Source: Whalleya microplaca (lineage: Eukaryota > Ascomycota > Sordariomycetes > Xylariales > Xylariaceae). From it: 64,000 nucleotides of DNA. A program made the translations under genes and the position numbers. The notes under the pieces were generated by a model. The model had not been told where the DNA came from. It ran no database searches and worked only from the letters and a program-made list of their open reading frames with translations. Below are positions 1 to 12,306 of this stretch, one piece after another. Location of the stretch: positions 1 through 64,000 of the forward strand of contig MU385718.1 of the NCBI GenBank assembly GCA_022497155.1, given 5' to 3'. The first letter of the stretch is position 1. Every line of letters begins with the position of its first letter.

Positions 1-29
1 TTTACTATTTTTTTTTTTTTTTTTTTTTT

Positions 30-410
30 TTTTCAGATTTTTCAGCTGCGTGAACGCTAGCTAAAAAATCAGAGAGGGATGTAATGAGGCAAGGGATTAC
101 GGGTATTAATAGCAGTTTAGGAGCCACTAAAAGCCCTTTAAAGCCACGTTATAAGGTATTTATAAGGCACTTTATAAAGCACTTTATAAGGCATTTTACA
201 GTGGATTATATACCTATATTTAGCTAACCTTTTCCCTCACATCTTTTTCACTTTTTTTATAATAAATATTATTAAATAATTAAATAATTACACACATATA
301 GCTTTAGTAGCTAATATACACTCATTTTAACCTAATATCTCACTTTCGATTCACTTTAATACCTTGTTTTAAAATAATATTAAAAGTTTTATAGCTAATT
401 AAATATCCGA
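30..410 (-). repeat. Inverted terminal repeat, copy A (left end of the nested element)
   Basis: This stretch reads as the reverse complement of about 8030-8440. Shared landmarks include CAGATTTTTCAGCTGCGTG next to GCTAGCTAAAAAATCAG (itself an imperfect hairpin), the GGGATTACGGGTATTAAT segment, and the ladder of CTTTATAAGGCA-like units. The repeat is AT-rich and carries many C-to-T and G-to-A differences from copy B, as expected of RIP. The window starts in its outer T-run, so the true outer border may lie outside. The element type is not identified. Long inverted ends around a short centre suggest a foldback or MITE-like DNA element. Confidence 0.8.
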
Positions 411-468
411 TATATTTTTTAAATTTAATTTTAAATAATTTTTTATTTTTTCCGGCTATACGTTCCGT

Positions 469-473
469 TTTAA
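469..473. repeat. Target site duplication TTTAA of the LTR retrotransposon (left copy)
   Basis: TTTAA directly precedes the 5' LTR and recurs directly after the 3' LTR at 7845-7849. A 5-bp duplication fits Ty3/gypsy integration. In such AT-rich DNA the match is only moderately informative, and the LTR border could shift by a base or two. Confidence 0.55.
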
Positions 474-678
474 AGTCACAGTCCACACGGACCACCTGTA
501 ATATATAGCCCGTACATACATTAATCACCCACCGGGGTTAGCCCGGCGGGGTTTTTTTAAACGAATTTCCTTAACGTACACTTAAGAAATTCGTTCTTTT
601 TTTTCTCATCTTGCGATTTTAATATAACAGCTAGTAATATCAAAGCCTTGCCTCTAGTAATTATTACGTACCGTAATA
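474..678 (+). repeat. 5' long terminal repeat (205 bp)
   Basis: It aligns over its full length and without gaps to 7640-7844. Shared blocks include ACGGACCACCT, ATATAGCCCGTACATACATTA, CCACCGGGGTTAGCCCGGC and the closing ACCGTAATA. Every mismatch I could see (about 25) is a C/T or G/A transition, which is the RIP signature. The end TA probably derives from a canonical CA. The start AGTCAC does not show a clear TG. Confidence 0.88.
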
Positions 679-3600
679 ATCGCAAGATTAACCTTTTATA
701 GCTTTAAAAAAGCTTAATTTTTATTAATTAATTAATCGATTAACTAATTAATTAACTACTGGTATTATAGCTTTTATTGCATATTTAAAATACCCTTACA
801 CCTTCCCCGGAAGCCTATATTTATTTAGCTATATTAGGCTTAAATTATTTATACCTTTAATACTTATTGCCTGTTATAGCAAAAATAAAAAAGAAGCGCG
901 CGGAAAAAGCGCGTTTAAAAGTTTAATTCGATCCGGAAAAATATAATTAGGCTTTTTTCCGTAAAAACAAATGCCCGGGATACGATAGCCTTTTAGTTTA
1001 ACATTTAACGATCGGACCGATCTAGCTTTACTATAATTATAACCCGAGTATTATTAAAGGATATACTATTAAAAAAACGATAATAATAATAATAACTTAA
1101 AACTTATTACTTTTTAGACCTTATTCGAGAAGTTTAAGTAATTAATTATTGCCGATAAATTAATAATAACCCGCTATAATTTTACTTTAATATAAATCGA
1201 TAAAAACACGCGCGAGTGTAAAAATAAATTAGCTAAGTTTTTTATAAAAAGCAAGTTTTCGGGATTTTTTTTTATATTTTTACTCCTTTTAGGAAAAGAA
1301 GTATAGCCCGAAATAAACGGAATAATTAATAAAAAGACTTTCGAGAAAATAGCGCAATAATATTTTAAAGCCTTTTTTAAAAAAATAAAACTAAAAGTTT
1401 TTTTAATAATAGCTAATTATAAGACTTACCGTTATTTATATCGCATTACGGAGGAATAAAATATTAATTTCGGGGTTATAAAAGATTAAGTATTTGCTTT
1501 AGGAAAAAAAGGAAAAGAGATAAAAAAAAAGTTGTTAAATTAGCTGTAATTTTAAAATTCGAAGGTGATAAAGTTTACGAAAAAGTTGGATAATATTAAT
1601 TAGCTCGTTATTAATTTTATTGCGGAACTATCGAACTATTAATCGGATACGTTTTAATCCGAGATTTAGAACTTATAGTAATAATTGGTAGTCGTTAATT
1701 AAGAAAAAGAAAATTTAACGAAATTATTTTAGAAGGCTAATATTACGGTCGGAAATTTACGTTAATAGCTAGCCGGGGGTAAAAAAACCGAGGAACTTTA
1801 TTAATGCTTAAGGAACGTTAACCAGGCTGTTATTAATTTTATAATAAGCTAGCGTAATATTTTAATACGATAATATATTCCTGTTCTTACTTTTACTTTC
1901 TTACCGCGTGTAAAAAACGCTATTACTGTAAACTAAAATGCCTAAGCTATTATATAAAATAAAACCCCGGCATTAGTGTTTTTTAATTTAGAAAAAAAGA
2001 AGCGGTCGGTTAAGGTCGATATATTTAAGTTTTATAATAATATTTTTAAAAATACCGTTTTTTTTACTATATAATACCGAAAGTAAAATAACCGTTTAAA
2101 AACTAACGCTAATTAGTTCGATTTTAATGAAACCCGTATAGCGGATATTAAGTTTAATATTAAAAAAAAAGTTGCTAAAAAGCTTTAATAATACTTAAAA
2201 AAAATTACCCGAATAAAATTATTATATCGGTAGTTTTAATAAAGTATATATATATTTAATATCGGGATATAAATAAAAATAAAAAAGCTAAAATAGCTTT
2301 TATTAATTTAACTATAAATAATAATCTAGCTAAATTTTATATTTTTAAAAACGAGTTTATAAAAAAGGCAGATAAGCGTATATTACTAAAAGCGAAATAA
2401 AAGAACGAATTTTATATAAAACTATAATTTTATATTTAAAATATTATAACTAATTAATATATTAACCTTAGTTATAATTTTTTCTGTTTTATTTAATACT
2501 ATAATTAAATCGTATTTAATTTTTAGTAAAATAAAAAACGCCGGTAAAAAATAAACGTATTTTCCGGCGGAGCCGGTTGTAATAACGCGTAAATATAGGC
2601 GCAAGTTAATATTAAACGAGAAAGCGGCGGATGCGGTTGCGGAGGTAGATTCTTATAAGCTGGTGCGGGTATTACGGCTAGCCGGGGTAATAATTTATTT
2701 ATTTCGGGAGGCGTAATTTCGATAAATTAGGTTTAAATATATTTTAAACCGGGTTTTACCGAAATATAATAGTTAATTAATAATAAATAATATTTTAACT
2801 ATTATTAATATAAATATATTACGGCTTATTATTTATATTTATAATATAAGCGAAGCTATAACAGTATAAATCGGGATATTTTAGTCGCTTTTATTTATGT
2901 ATATTATAAATAACGTAAAGGATTTCTGTCAGTTAATAACGCGGGCTAAAATAACAAATCGGAAAACGTATAATTTTAAGCGAAATAAACTCCCCTCTAG
3001 GGGTAATATTAGTAAGAATGGTTAATATATTAACAGATTATTTAAATTGATATTTTAGCGGGAACTAATTTTTTGTAAAAAATTTTATTATAGCTAATAA
3101 AATTTTTATTATTACTAAAAATATTTTTGCCGATATAGGAATAAATGGATATATTTTTATAAGTTTTAAACTTACTAAATTAATTAAATAATATTTAAAT
3201 TCTAAAGTTATAACGGGGTTTTAATTATAGACAGTTAAAAGTTATAATTTAAAAAGTTTATAAATAATTATAAAAATATTAATTATAAATTAGCGCGTTT
3301 AGAAATAAATTTTATAAAAAGTAGCCTTTATTATATTAAACTTAAAATACGATATATTAATCGGTCGCCGTTAATTTTATAATTATAACGTTTTTCCGGA
3401 TATTTGCCGGGAGAATTTGATTTTTTTAAAAATATGGTATATTAATGTTTTTTTGGGTTTTTCGGAAGTGCGGCTTAACGTATATAATAATTTTTTGCCA
3501 AATATTTAATAGTGTTTCGAAAAATTAAAAAATAAGCCTTATTAGAATAAGGTATTGCCGGTTCTCTATCGATATAACTGCCTCCCGGTAGTTATAAAGG

Positions 3601-6600
3601 CAGTTTTTAATAAAAAAAAATCTTAATAAATAAAAAAGCTAAAGTTCCGGTTAAATAATATAGATTTAAACTTTATAGCCCCAGCTAAATTAAACGTTAT
3701 ACGCTAAAAAGTAACTAAGCTAAAATCACTAAAAGTCGAATAACCGGTAGAAACTATACTTATGCGGGCGAAATATCGACCCGAGTATATTTATTTATAG
3801 CCGATTTCCTTTATTAAAAGAGGCAGGCCTTAAAATAATATCCGGAAGATATATTATAAAATAGCCGATATAAAAAAGGCTTTAAAACTACTGCCGAAAA
3901 AATTTAAGCCTTTTTTTAAAAAGGCTAAGTAGCTTTATAATAGGTATAAACTTTATTATTTAGTACAAGATATTTTCTTTTAGTACCGATATTACTTTAT
4001 TATAAATATAGCGGTAATTTTTGCGGCACTTTTTTTAAAAGCTGCTAAAAAATTATATATCGGCGTAATAAGTTTATACAAGATCGATAAAAAAATTAAA
4101 AAAAAATAATAAGCTTTCGATAGCTTTCCGGATAAAAAAGAGAAAAAATTCCGGCAGAAGTTTTAAAAAATTGTTCTAATAAGGTATCGACACTTTTTAC
4201 GGGCTTTTAATAAAATAAACTCCGACTAGCTTCTTTTTAATCGGCCGTATAATTATTATATTAAGTTTAAAAATAATAAAGGGCGATAAAATTTAATATA
4301 TAGCCTATTATATAAAATATCTTTAAACAAGTTAAAAGTAGTCTATACTTATATTATCGAAAACTTATAAAAAAGATTTATAAAGTTAAATATTACGTTA
4401 TAAGCGGCTCTGGTTCTTTTTATACTTAAGGCAAATAGTAGTCTTTAGTTTTATATAAATTATCGAAAACTAAATATATTAATATAAAAAAATCGATATC
4501 TGCTACTTTTAATTAAAGAAACGCTAATATATATTTCAAAAGCGAAAATATTTATAAAAATTAATATCCGGCAGACATTTAACTATATTTAAATATATCC
4601 GGATAATAAAAAATTAACGATATTTTATATGTAATACGGGGTATATAAATATAAAGTCTTTTTTTTTAAATTAACTAATAGCTTTTCGACTTTTTAAAAA
4701 TATATTAATAAAACGTTATTTAATTTTCTAAATATTTTTTATAACGCATATATCGATAATATTTTAATATATTCCGATTTGCTAGAAAAATACGAGATAT
4801 ATATTACTAGGGTTTTAAAAAAGCTACAAGCGGTAGGGCTATAAGCTAATTTAAAAAAATGTAAATTTTATATTATTTAAACTAAATTTTTAAGGTTTAT
4901 TATTAAAACTAACGGCATTCGGGTAAACCCCGAAAAGGTCGCTATAATATAAAATTAAAAACGACTTGTTATAGTTAAAAATATATAGTTATTTTTTAGG
5001 TTTTATAATTTCTACCGCAAGTTTATATTTAAATATAGTCGGAAAATAAAGCCTTTAATAAACCTTATAAAAACTAATGTGCCTTTTATTTAAAACGTCG
5101 AATGTAAATTAGCTTTCGAGACATTAAAAAACCTTATTATTTCGGCCCCGGTTTTAGTTTATTTTAACTATACCCGCGAAATAAAAATAAAAACAGATAT
5201 TTCGGATAATATTTTAATAAGCTCGCTCTCTTAAAAAAAGAATAACGGCAAGTAGTACCCGGTCGCTTTTTTTTCGGAAACTATATAAAAAATAGAACTA
5301 AATTATAAAGCCTATAATAAAAAAATATTAGCTATAATACGAGCGTTATAATGCTAGCGTCCGGAATTAATAAAAGCCTAATACCGAAACCCGTTTTTAG
5401 TAGTAATAAATTATTAGATATTAAAATATTTCGGTATTAAATAAAAGCTAAATTTCCGATAAGTAAGTTAGGCGGAATTGCTAATATAATATAACTTTAT
5501 TATTATATATAAGCCTAATCGAAAGAATATAATAGCTAACGCGTTTTTACAAAAGCAAAAGAAACTATATATCTAAAAAGAAAAAACGGAGGTTTAACAA
5601 TACTTTACTTTATTTAAATTAATAACTTTTACGGATCTAAATTACTTAGATATAGGCGAGCTTTTGTTAAGGTTATTATACCTATATTTTAAGATTTTTA
5701 TTTTAAATAAAACGGAAATGCCATTACTACCGGCCCCTCTATCGGGAATAACATTAATAAACGAGATTTTATAATAAAATAAAAAAGACCTTAACTTAAA
5801 ACTATACCGGGAAAAAGCTAAAGTAAACCTTACCGGGCTTTAGTAATTAATAAATAGGCTAGTTATTTATAACTTGCGATTAGTAATTCCCGAAAAAAAT
5901 AACTTACGAACGCGTTTAATTCGCGAGATATACGGGCGCTTAAATACGATATATTTAAGAAAAAATAAAACGCGTAAGCTACTTACGGAATAGTATTAGT
6001 AGCCGGGACTATTTATAGACGTTATAATATATATAAATAATTATTTAAAGTGCCGGCTAGCTAAAGTTCCGCGCAATAAAACCCCTAATAAGTTTTACTT
6101 ATTGCCGGTGCCCGATCGTATTTAGTAATATTTAGTCGTAGATTTTAAAATAATACCGAAAAATAAATATAAATATAATAATATATTTATAATAATAAAT
6201 TATTTTAAAAAATATACCCAAAGTATTACTTATATTATAAAAGCGATAATGTTAAACGTAATATTAATATATTATAAAAAACCGTTTCGGGTATTTAGTA
6301 TGCCTAATAACGTTATTAATAATCGATGCCTTTAATTTATTTCTACTTTTACAAATAAGTTAGTTTATATTATAAATATCGATTAAAAATTAGCGTTATT
6401 TAGTTATTATAAGACCGCGAGTTAAGTTAAAGTTATAAATATATATCTAAATTAACGCTTACGCCTTTTCGTAAATTATTACTAAAATAATTAATCGTAG
6501 TTATTACCGGCTATAAATTATACGCAAGCGTTATTATTATATAAATCGATAGGGTTATTTTTTTATAAGGTAAAAATAGAGTTTACTATATTTATAAATT

Positions 6601-7627
6601 TCGATTAAAGTTAACGGATAATAGATTTTAATAGTTTTTTTATAAAGGAACGCTTTTTTTAAAAGAAGATTTAAAAACGAGCTAAAATATTAAATAGTTT
6701 TATTACTATAGCGTAATCTGCTATAAGGCAGGCGTAAAAACGTATAACTAAATAAGCTAATAAATACCGGAAGATACCTAATTTCGGAATGGGTAATAAG
6801 GTATTTATTATTAAAAAACGGCAGGCTTAGGTTATAAATCGGCTGTTAAATAAATTAGACTTCCCTTTAATTTGTTAATATTTCGAAATAAAGAAAAAGC
6901 TACTAAATAATACTTATCGGTTTAAGGTCCTCCCGATTTAGCGTATTATAATATTATATTATATTAATAAACTATAATATTATTATAATAATCCGTTCCT
7001 GAGATAAAAAGCTAAAAGCCTTAAAGGTAAAGTAATTTAGCCCGATAAAAAAAAAGAGTTTATAATAAAACGGGTTGTTATATTACAAATATATTACCGA
7101 AAATTATAATATTAAATAGACTAGAAAAAATAAGATATCGATAAAATATAATATCCGGCCGAGAATTTTAAAAATGCGTCGGAATAGTTAGCCGTTTTTT
7201 ATAAAGCTAATCCCGACGCGGCTAAACCTTTTATACGTTTTTTTAAGTAAATATAAGCAATAAAAAAAGAACGGTTTAATAACCTATACCCTAATAACAA
7301 TAAGCCCGCGGCTATACGGCAGTTATAGCGGAAATAAAAATAAGCTTAAGGCTTAGGTAATAAAAGCAGGATTTTTTTTTTTTTTTTTTTTATTATTAGG
7401 GAAAGGGGCACAGGATAGCTGCGTATATAGCTAGATTTACGCGATAACGCCTTTAACGGTTATAGAAAAGCTTTATTTAAACGCCGCGATATAAAGGCCC
7501 GTTAACGTAATAATAATATAAATACCCGAGGTAATCTTTCTTTTAGCTAAAAAATAACTAAAATTAAATCGATCGATTATTTTTTAAAGTCCGAGATTCG
7601 AGTCTCGGGGCGAGCCTTTCTTTTTTT

Positions 7628-7638
7628 AAGGGGAGGGG
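7628..7638 (+). other. Polypurine tract of the LTR retrotransposon
   Basis: AAGGGGAGGGG lies immediately 5' of the 3' LTR, the expected position of the plus-strand primer for reverse transcription. It is the only strong purine run in this neighbourhood and it supports both the orientation and the LTR border. Confidence 0.8.
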
Positions 7639-7639
7639 T

Positions 7640-7844
7640 AGTCACGGTTTATACGGACCACCTATAATATATAGCCCGTACATACATTAGTTACCCACCG
7701 GGGTTAGCCCGGCAAAGTCCTTTTAAACAAATTTCCTTAGCGCACACTTAAGAAATTTATTCCTTTTTTCTTTATCTTGCGATTTTAATACAACAGCTAG
7801 TAATATTAAAGCCTTGCCTCCAGTAATTACCACGCACCGTAATA
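7640..7844 (+). repeat. 3' long terminal repeat (205 bp)
   Basis: Gap-free partner of the 5' LTR at 474-678, differing only by transitions that occur in both directions between the copies. This means both LTRs were mutated separately after insertion. It is preceded by the polypurine tract and followed by the TTTAA duplication. Confidence 0.88.
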
Positions 7845-7849
7845 TTTAA
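7845..7849. repeat. Target site duplication TTTAA (right copy)
   Basis: It matches the pentamer at 469-473 on the far side of the retrotransposon. The rest of the host element resumes after it. Confidence 0.55.
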
Positions 7850-8029
7850 ACGGGTAAATTTAATAGCTATAAGCGTATATATTATTTTAATTAAGCCGTA
7901 AATCGCTCGTTAACGCTTATATAATTATTAAGTTATATTACTTAAAATATTATCTAAATTACGAATTAAATATCTCGTAAAAAGTATGTAAAATTTTATT
8001 TTAAAATAGTAAAATATTATATAAATAAG

Positions 8030-8440
8030 CTATAGCTTATATGCTTTTTAATGTTTTAAAATAAAGTGATAAAGTGAAGCGAAAGTGAGATATTAGGTTA
8101 AAAATAAGTGTATATTAGCTGCTAAAGCTATATATATATAACTATTTAACTATTTAATAATATTTGTTATAAAAAAGTGAAAAAGATATAAAGGAAAAAG
8201 TCAGCTAAATACAGGTATATAATCCACTGTAAATTGCCTTATAAAGTGCCCTGTGAATACCCTGTGAAATGCCTTATAAATACCCTGTGGAGTGCTTTAT
8301 AAAGTGCCTTATAACGTGGCTTTAAAGGGCTTTTAGTGGCTCCTAAGCTGCTGTTAATACCCGTAATCCCTTGCCCCATTACATCCCTCCCTGATTTTTT
8401 AGCTAGCGTCCACGTAGCTGAAAAATCTGAAAAAAAGAAA
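8030..8440 (+). repeat. Inverted terminal repeat, copy B (right end of the nested element)
   Basis: This is the reverse complement of copy A at 30-410, including GCTAAATACAGGTATATAATCC and the repeated TGCCTTATAAAGTGCC / ACCCTGTGAA units. It keeps far more CA and TG dinucleotides than copy A (for example CCCTGTGAAATGCC), so it is less mutated. With copy A it brackets the LTR element, so the retrotransposon jumped into an element of roughly 1 kb. Confidence 0.8.
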
Positions 8441-9267
8441 AATGAAAACACGCCCCACACTTGAATGCTTAACCTTCAGATCTGAAAAAAAAAATTTTCA
8501 CCCCAGGGACCTTAGGGTAACAGGTCAAATAGCCACAGCTATTAGTAGCAGCAGCAGCAGCAGTAGGTCAGGTGATAATAAGTTAGCTAGCCACAGCTAG
8601 CAGTAGCAGCAGGTCAGGTCAGGTGACCTCCCTATAAGCCTCCCTAACAGCTAATAGCAAGTGACAGCAGGTTAGCAGGCCACAGCTATCAGTAGCAGCA
8701 ATAGTAACAGCAGCTAATAGCCTCCCTTGCTACTAAAGGTGGCATTCAAGTGATATAGTGTATCAAGGTGTGTAAAAGTGTTATCCGATATTATTATCTA
8801 TATAAATTATATATATATTAATAGCTGGCTACATTTAGCTATATACTAATAACACAATTAGTTTATTACCGTTACTTATATAAAATAAATAAATTTATAT
8901 ATAAAAATATATAGTTTAATATTTCTAGTATTATTACGCTTTATATTTTTGGTATATAAAAAAGAAAATTCGTAAATCGTAAGTAATAAGTAACGTAAAT
9001 ATAATATATAAATAAAATAGCTGGCTAGCTATCGATCGAGCATATAGCTTAATTCGATTTATATAAAAAACAAGTAGCTATCGGACGAAATAAAATAATC
9101 CGCGTACGATTTATCGGATAAAAATAAAGTAAGCTCGATAATAAATATACTTTAAGTGGCTATTGCTAGTAAATTTTATACTTCCGTAACTTATAATATT
9201 TTAAAAAAGACTGTTTTACTCGATTAATTAAAAGGTAAAGAAATTAAGGCCTATTTAAGGGAGCTAA
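8441..9267. other. Non-coding spacer with an unmutated island (8441-8770), then AT-rich DNA
   Basis: No gene was seen. The first 330 bp are much less RIP-mutated than the surroundings and hold the degenerate repeats listed separately. From about 8780 to 9267 the sequence returns to TA-dominated, CA-poor DNA without recognisable coding content. Confidence 0.6.
8525..8730. repeat. Three degenerate units built on GCCACAGCTA..AGTAGCAGCA
   Basis: The core GCCACAGCTA(T/G)YAGTAGCAGCA occurs near 8530, 8589 and 8679. CAG/AGC runs and AGGTCAGGT segments lie between the units, and the spacing is irregular (about 59 and 90 bp). The stretch lies just outside inverted repeat B. It could be subterminal repeats of a DNA transposon or a decayed minisatellite. 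Confidence 0.6.
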
Positions 9268-9601
9268 ATATTTTAGGATAAGGTAATAAAGTAAAGCGAA
9301 AATAAAATATCAGGTTAAAAATAAGTGTATATTAGCTGCCAGAGCTATATATATATAACTATTTAACTATTTGGTGATATCTATTATAAAAAAGTGAAAA
9401 AGATGTGAAGGAAAAGGTTAGCTAAATACAGGTATGTGATTTACTGTAAATTGCCCTGTGAAGTGCCTTATAAATACCTTATGAAGTGCCTTATAAATAT
9501 CTTATAAAGTGCCTTATAAAGTGCCTTATAACGTGGCTTTAAGGGGCTTTTAATAGCTCTTAAGCTACTATTAATACCCGTAATCCCTTGCCTTATTACA
9601 T
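9268..9601 (+). repeat. Third, truncated copy (C) of the inverted terminal repeat
   Basis: It has the same orientation as copy B: the AAGCGAAAATAAAATATCAGG start, AGGTTAGCTAAATACAGGTATG, the CCTTATAAAGTGCC ladder, and the end ACCCGTAATCCCTTGCC..ATTACAT. It stops at about 9601, before the hairpin segment present at the outer end of copies A and B, so it is truncated or interrupted there. Confidence 0.8.
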
Positions 9602-12306
9602 TAGCTAAAGCTTTTAAAAAAGCCTAATTTTTATTTTTATTTTAATTAATTTGTCGATAATTTTTTAACTAATTTACTCGCTATTTTTTATAGGCTTTTT
9701 AATATATAATAAAGGAAGTTTAAAATTTATTTTTTTTAAGCTTAAAATTAATAAGTAATATATTTTTTAAATTTAATTATAGCTTTTTCGTTATCGCTAT
9801 AAATTTTATAAATTAGTACTTTATATTATTTGCGAATTTTAATTTCGAATTGCCGTAAAGTTTTAAAGATATATAGTTAAGCCTTATTTTTTAGCGGGAT
9901 AGTAAAAATTATTCCGCTATATTTATTTTTTATTATAAGTGTTTATTCCGATTTTTTATACCCTTTTTTAAAGTCGAAAAAATCTTATAAAATCTTTTAA
10001 AAAAGACGGGGTAAAAAATGCTTTAATCGGCGTCGTAATATTACCTAACAAATATAAGTTATAACGTAATAAGAATATTTTATTTATTTTATGCCGTTAA
10101 TTCTTATATTTTATATATTTATTATTAAAGTTTATAGCGCTATTAGTTTTAAATAACCTAATTAAATATGTTATAAAGCTTTAAAATCCTTTTTTAGGCG
10201 TACGGGATCCCTAAAAAGTTTTTATAGCCTATTTCTTTTTATTATAAAAAAAGCTAATATTTTTATTACGCTTTATTTAATTTTTTTAAATAGGGTGGCA
10301 TTAATTATTATAGGTTCGTTATAATATAAGAAAAGTTTGTTATATTTCATAAAAATTAAGTTATACTTTTAAAAAAGTTTTTTAAATATAACGTTATAAT
10401 TTATAATATTATACCGTAATAAGTAATCGAGTTTATAATATTAGATTTTTATATCCCTTAAGCGAGCTTCCGAAATAATGTTTATATAAAATTTTTTAAT
10501 AAGTATTATATTAATAAGCTTAAAATCTTAAGACTTTTTTTCTCTTTTAACTTAAAAGATTTTAGGGAAGATTTTTTTGCTTTATTTAATAATAGGGAAG
10601 CTTAAAGTGCTTATTTTTATTATTTTACTATTTTAAATAAGTCGGAAGTTTTTTGGGACTATTAATACCGCGTTATTAACTAGATAAAAAGTTTTATAAT
10701 TATTAATAATAGTGTATTTCGAGAGTGAGTATCTCTCGAATTTTATCGTAATATAAAAGCCCGGTAATTTTTTAAGTTTAAAATTTTTAATAAGGTCGAT
10801 TATTATTCTTATAAAACAGTTAAAAACTATTAAATTTTAGGATTTTTTTTTAAGCTTTTAATCCTTTCGATTACCCCTGTTTTATAAGCTTTGTTTTATT
10901 TGCTATTTTTAAGAGTAAATTATATCTGCCAGGTTTTTTTATTTAAAGAGCTTAAAGCGCTTTTTAATTTCGGCTATATAAGACTTCTTTAGAATATTAA
11001 TAATTTTATCGCTTTTTTAGTAATAGCGTATTATAAAATCGCATATAATTTAAGTGTTTAGCGGTATAAACGCTTTTTAGTTAGTAAATAAAGGTATAGT
11101 TGCTTATTTTAAGCTCCGGAGTTACTATTAGGCTTATTTAAAAATCTATTATCGGTAAATTTTTATTTAAGGTCTAAATTATTAGGCTGTTTTCCGAGTG
11201 TAATAAAAAAGCCTAAAGCTTTGTTTTAAGTTTTTAGCTAGTTTTTATATAATAAAGTTTTAAATTAATCTCCGTATTAAGCTAATATAATTAATTAATT
11301 TCTTAAATAATTATTTTTAATTATATTACCGAGTTTTTTTATTATTTAGTTAAAAGTTAGGCGAGTTTTTATTATATTAAGGAAATTTTTAACCGCTAAT
11401 ATTCCGTTAATTTTAGGAAATTTATAAATTTAAGCGTTTATAAAAGCTCGATATTATTTCGCGTATTATTTATTAAGTTTAACCGAGCTTTTTTTAGCCT
11501 TAATTAGTATTTATCGATAGGTCTTTAGTATTATAGTTTGAGTACTCGCTATCGAAAATGCTAAAAAGCTTTTTAAGGCTTTAATAATATCTTAAATTAT
11601 AATTACTTTTTTTTAGAAGTTTATAGTTATTGCTAAAGTTTTTAAGTTAAGGTCGATTATTTTAAATACCTAATTCCAGATTACGTTATAACGTTTGTAA
11701 TTATTGTTTTAGTTAATAACAGTAACGTTATAAATTTTTACTTAATTTTTAAAACTTTTTATTACTTTTTTATCGGTAGGCTCGGAAAGCTTTTTTAGGG
11801 CTTATAAACGGCTTAATTTTAGCAAAGCTTGTTATTTTTGCAAGCTTTCGTTATAGGGTCGGAAGATTTTTATAATTTCTATAGCTTTAACTTCCTTATA
11901 TATAAGTACTGCTGGAAGGAAAGTGTAGGATTTATTACAATCGGGAACGTTTGGATTAATTAAATGCTATATTTTATAGATTTTATAGTCAGCCTTTAGT
12001 TAGACGTACTACTTAAACCAACTATAACTATCTTTAAAAAACGTAATAATAGGAATTAAATCGGTTATTAAAGATATAATATTAAGCTTGTTTATAATTT
12101 AAAAAATTATTATAAAAAGAAAGAGAGTATAAAAAATAAAATAATTTAATTTTAATAAATAATTACTAAAAAGTACCGGCTTTAAGCGTTAACCGGGTTT
12201 ATAACTAATATAGTTATAGTATATATAAAGATTATTTAGGTGCTGCTATAATTACTTTAATAAAATTGTATAAAAATCTAAGATCCGAAAGATCTTTTAG
12301 TTATAG
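9602..12306. mobile_element. RIP-degraded transposon remnant, type not recognised
   Basis: This is 2.7 kb of TA-rich, CA-poor DNA. The minus strand gives long stretches that look protein-like with interspersed TAA/TAG stops, more convincingly than the plus strand, suggesting a decayed minus-strand gene. I could not identify a transposase, reverse transcriptase or recombinase motif. No second LTR or inverted terminus was found for this piece. It is called mobile only because of its RIP-like composition and position. Confidence 0.45.

Larger units (their letters stand above)
474..7844 (+). mobile_element. RIP-inactivated Ty3/gypsy LTR retrotransposon with chromodomain remnant
   Basis: The element is 7.37 kb between 205-bp LTRs. 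No open frame survives, but translating through stops on the plus strand shows the pol order. The reverse transcriptase catalytic motif reads YIDNILIYS near 4749-4775, with the second aspartate of YxDD now N. RNase H-like sequence follows near 5170-5350. The integrase zinc-binding region lies near 5900-6110, and integrase core-like sequence near 6130-6420. A chromodomain tail (PAENFKNASE then FYKANPDA) lies near 7153-7215. The RT-RNaseH-integrase order defines Ty3/gypsy (Metaviridae), and a C-terminal chromodomain marks the chromovirus lineage, as in fungal MAGGY-like elements. A gag-like region should occupy about 1100-2200 but is too mutated to call. A polypurine tract abuts the 3' LTR. The element is inserted within another repeat. 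Confidence 0.9.
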
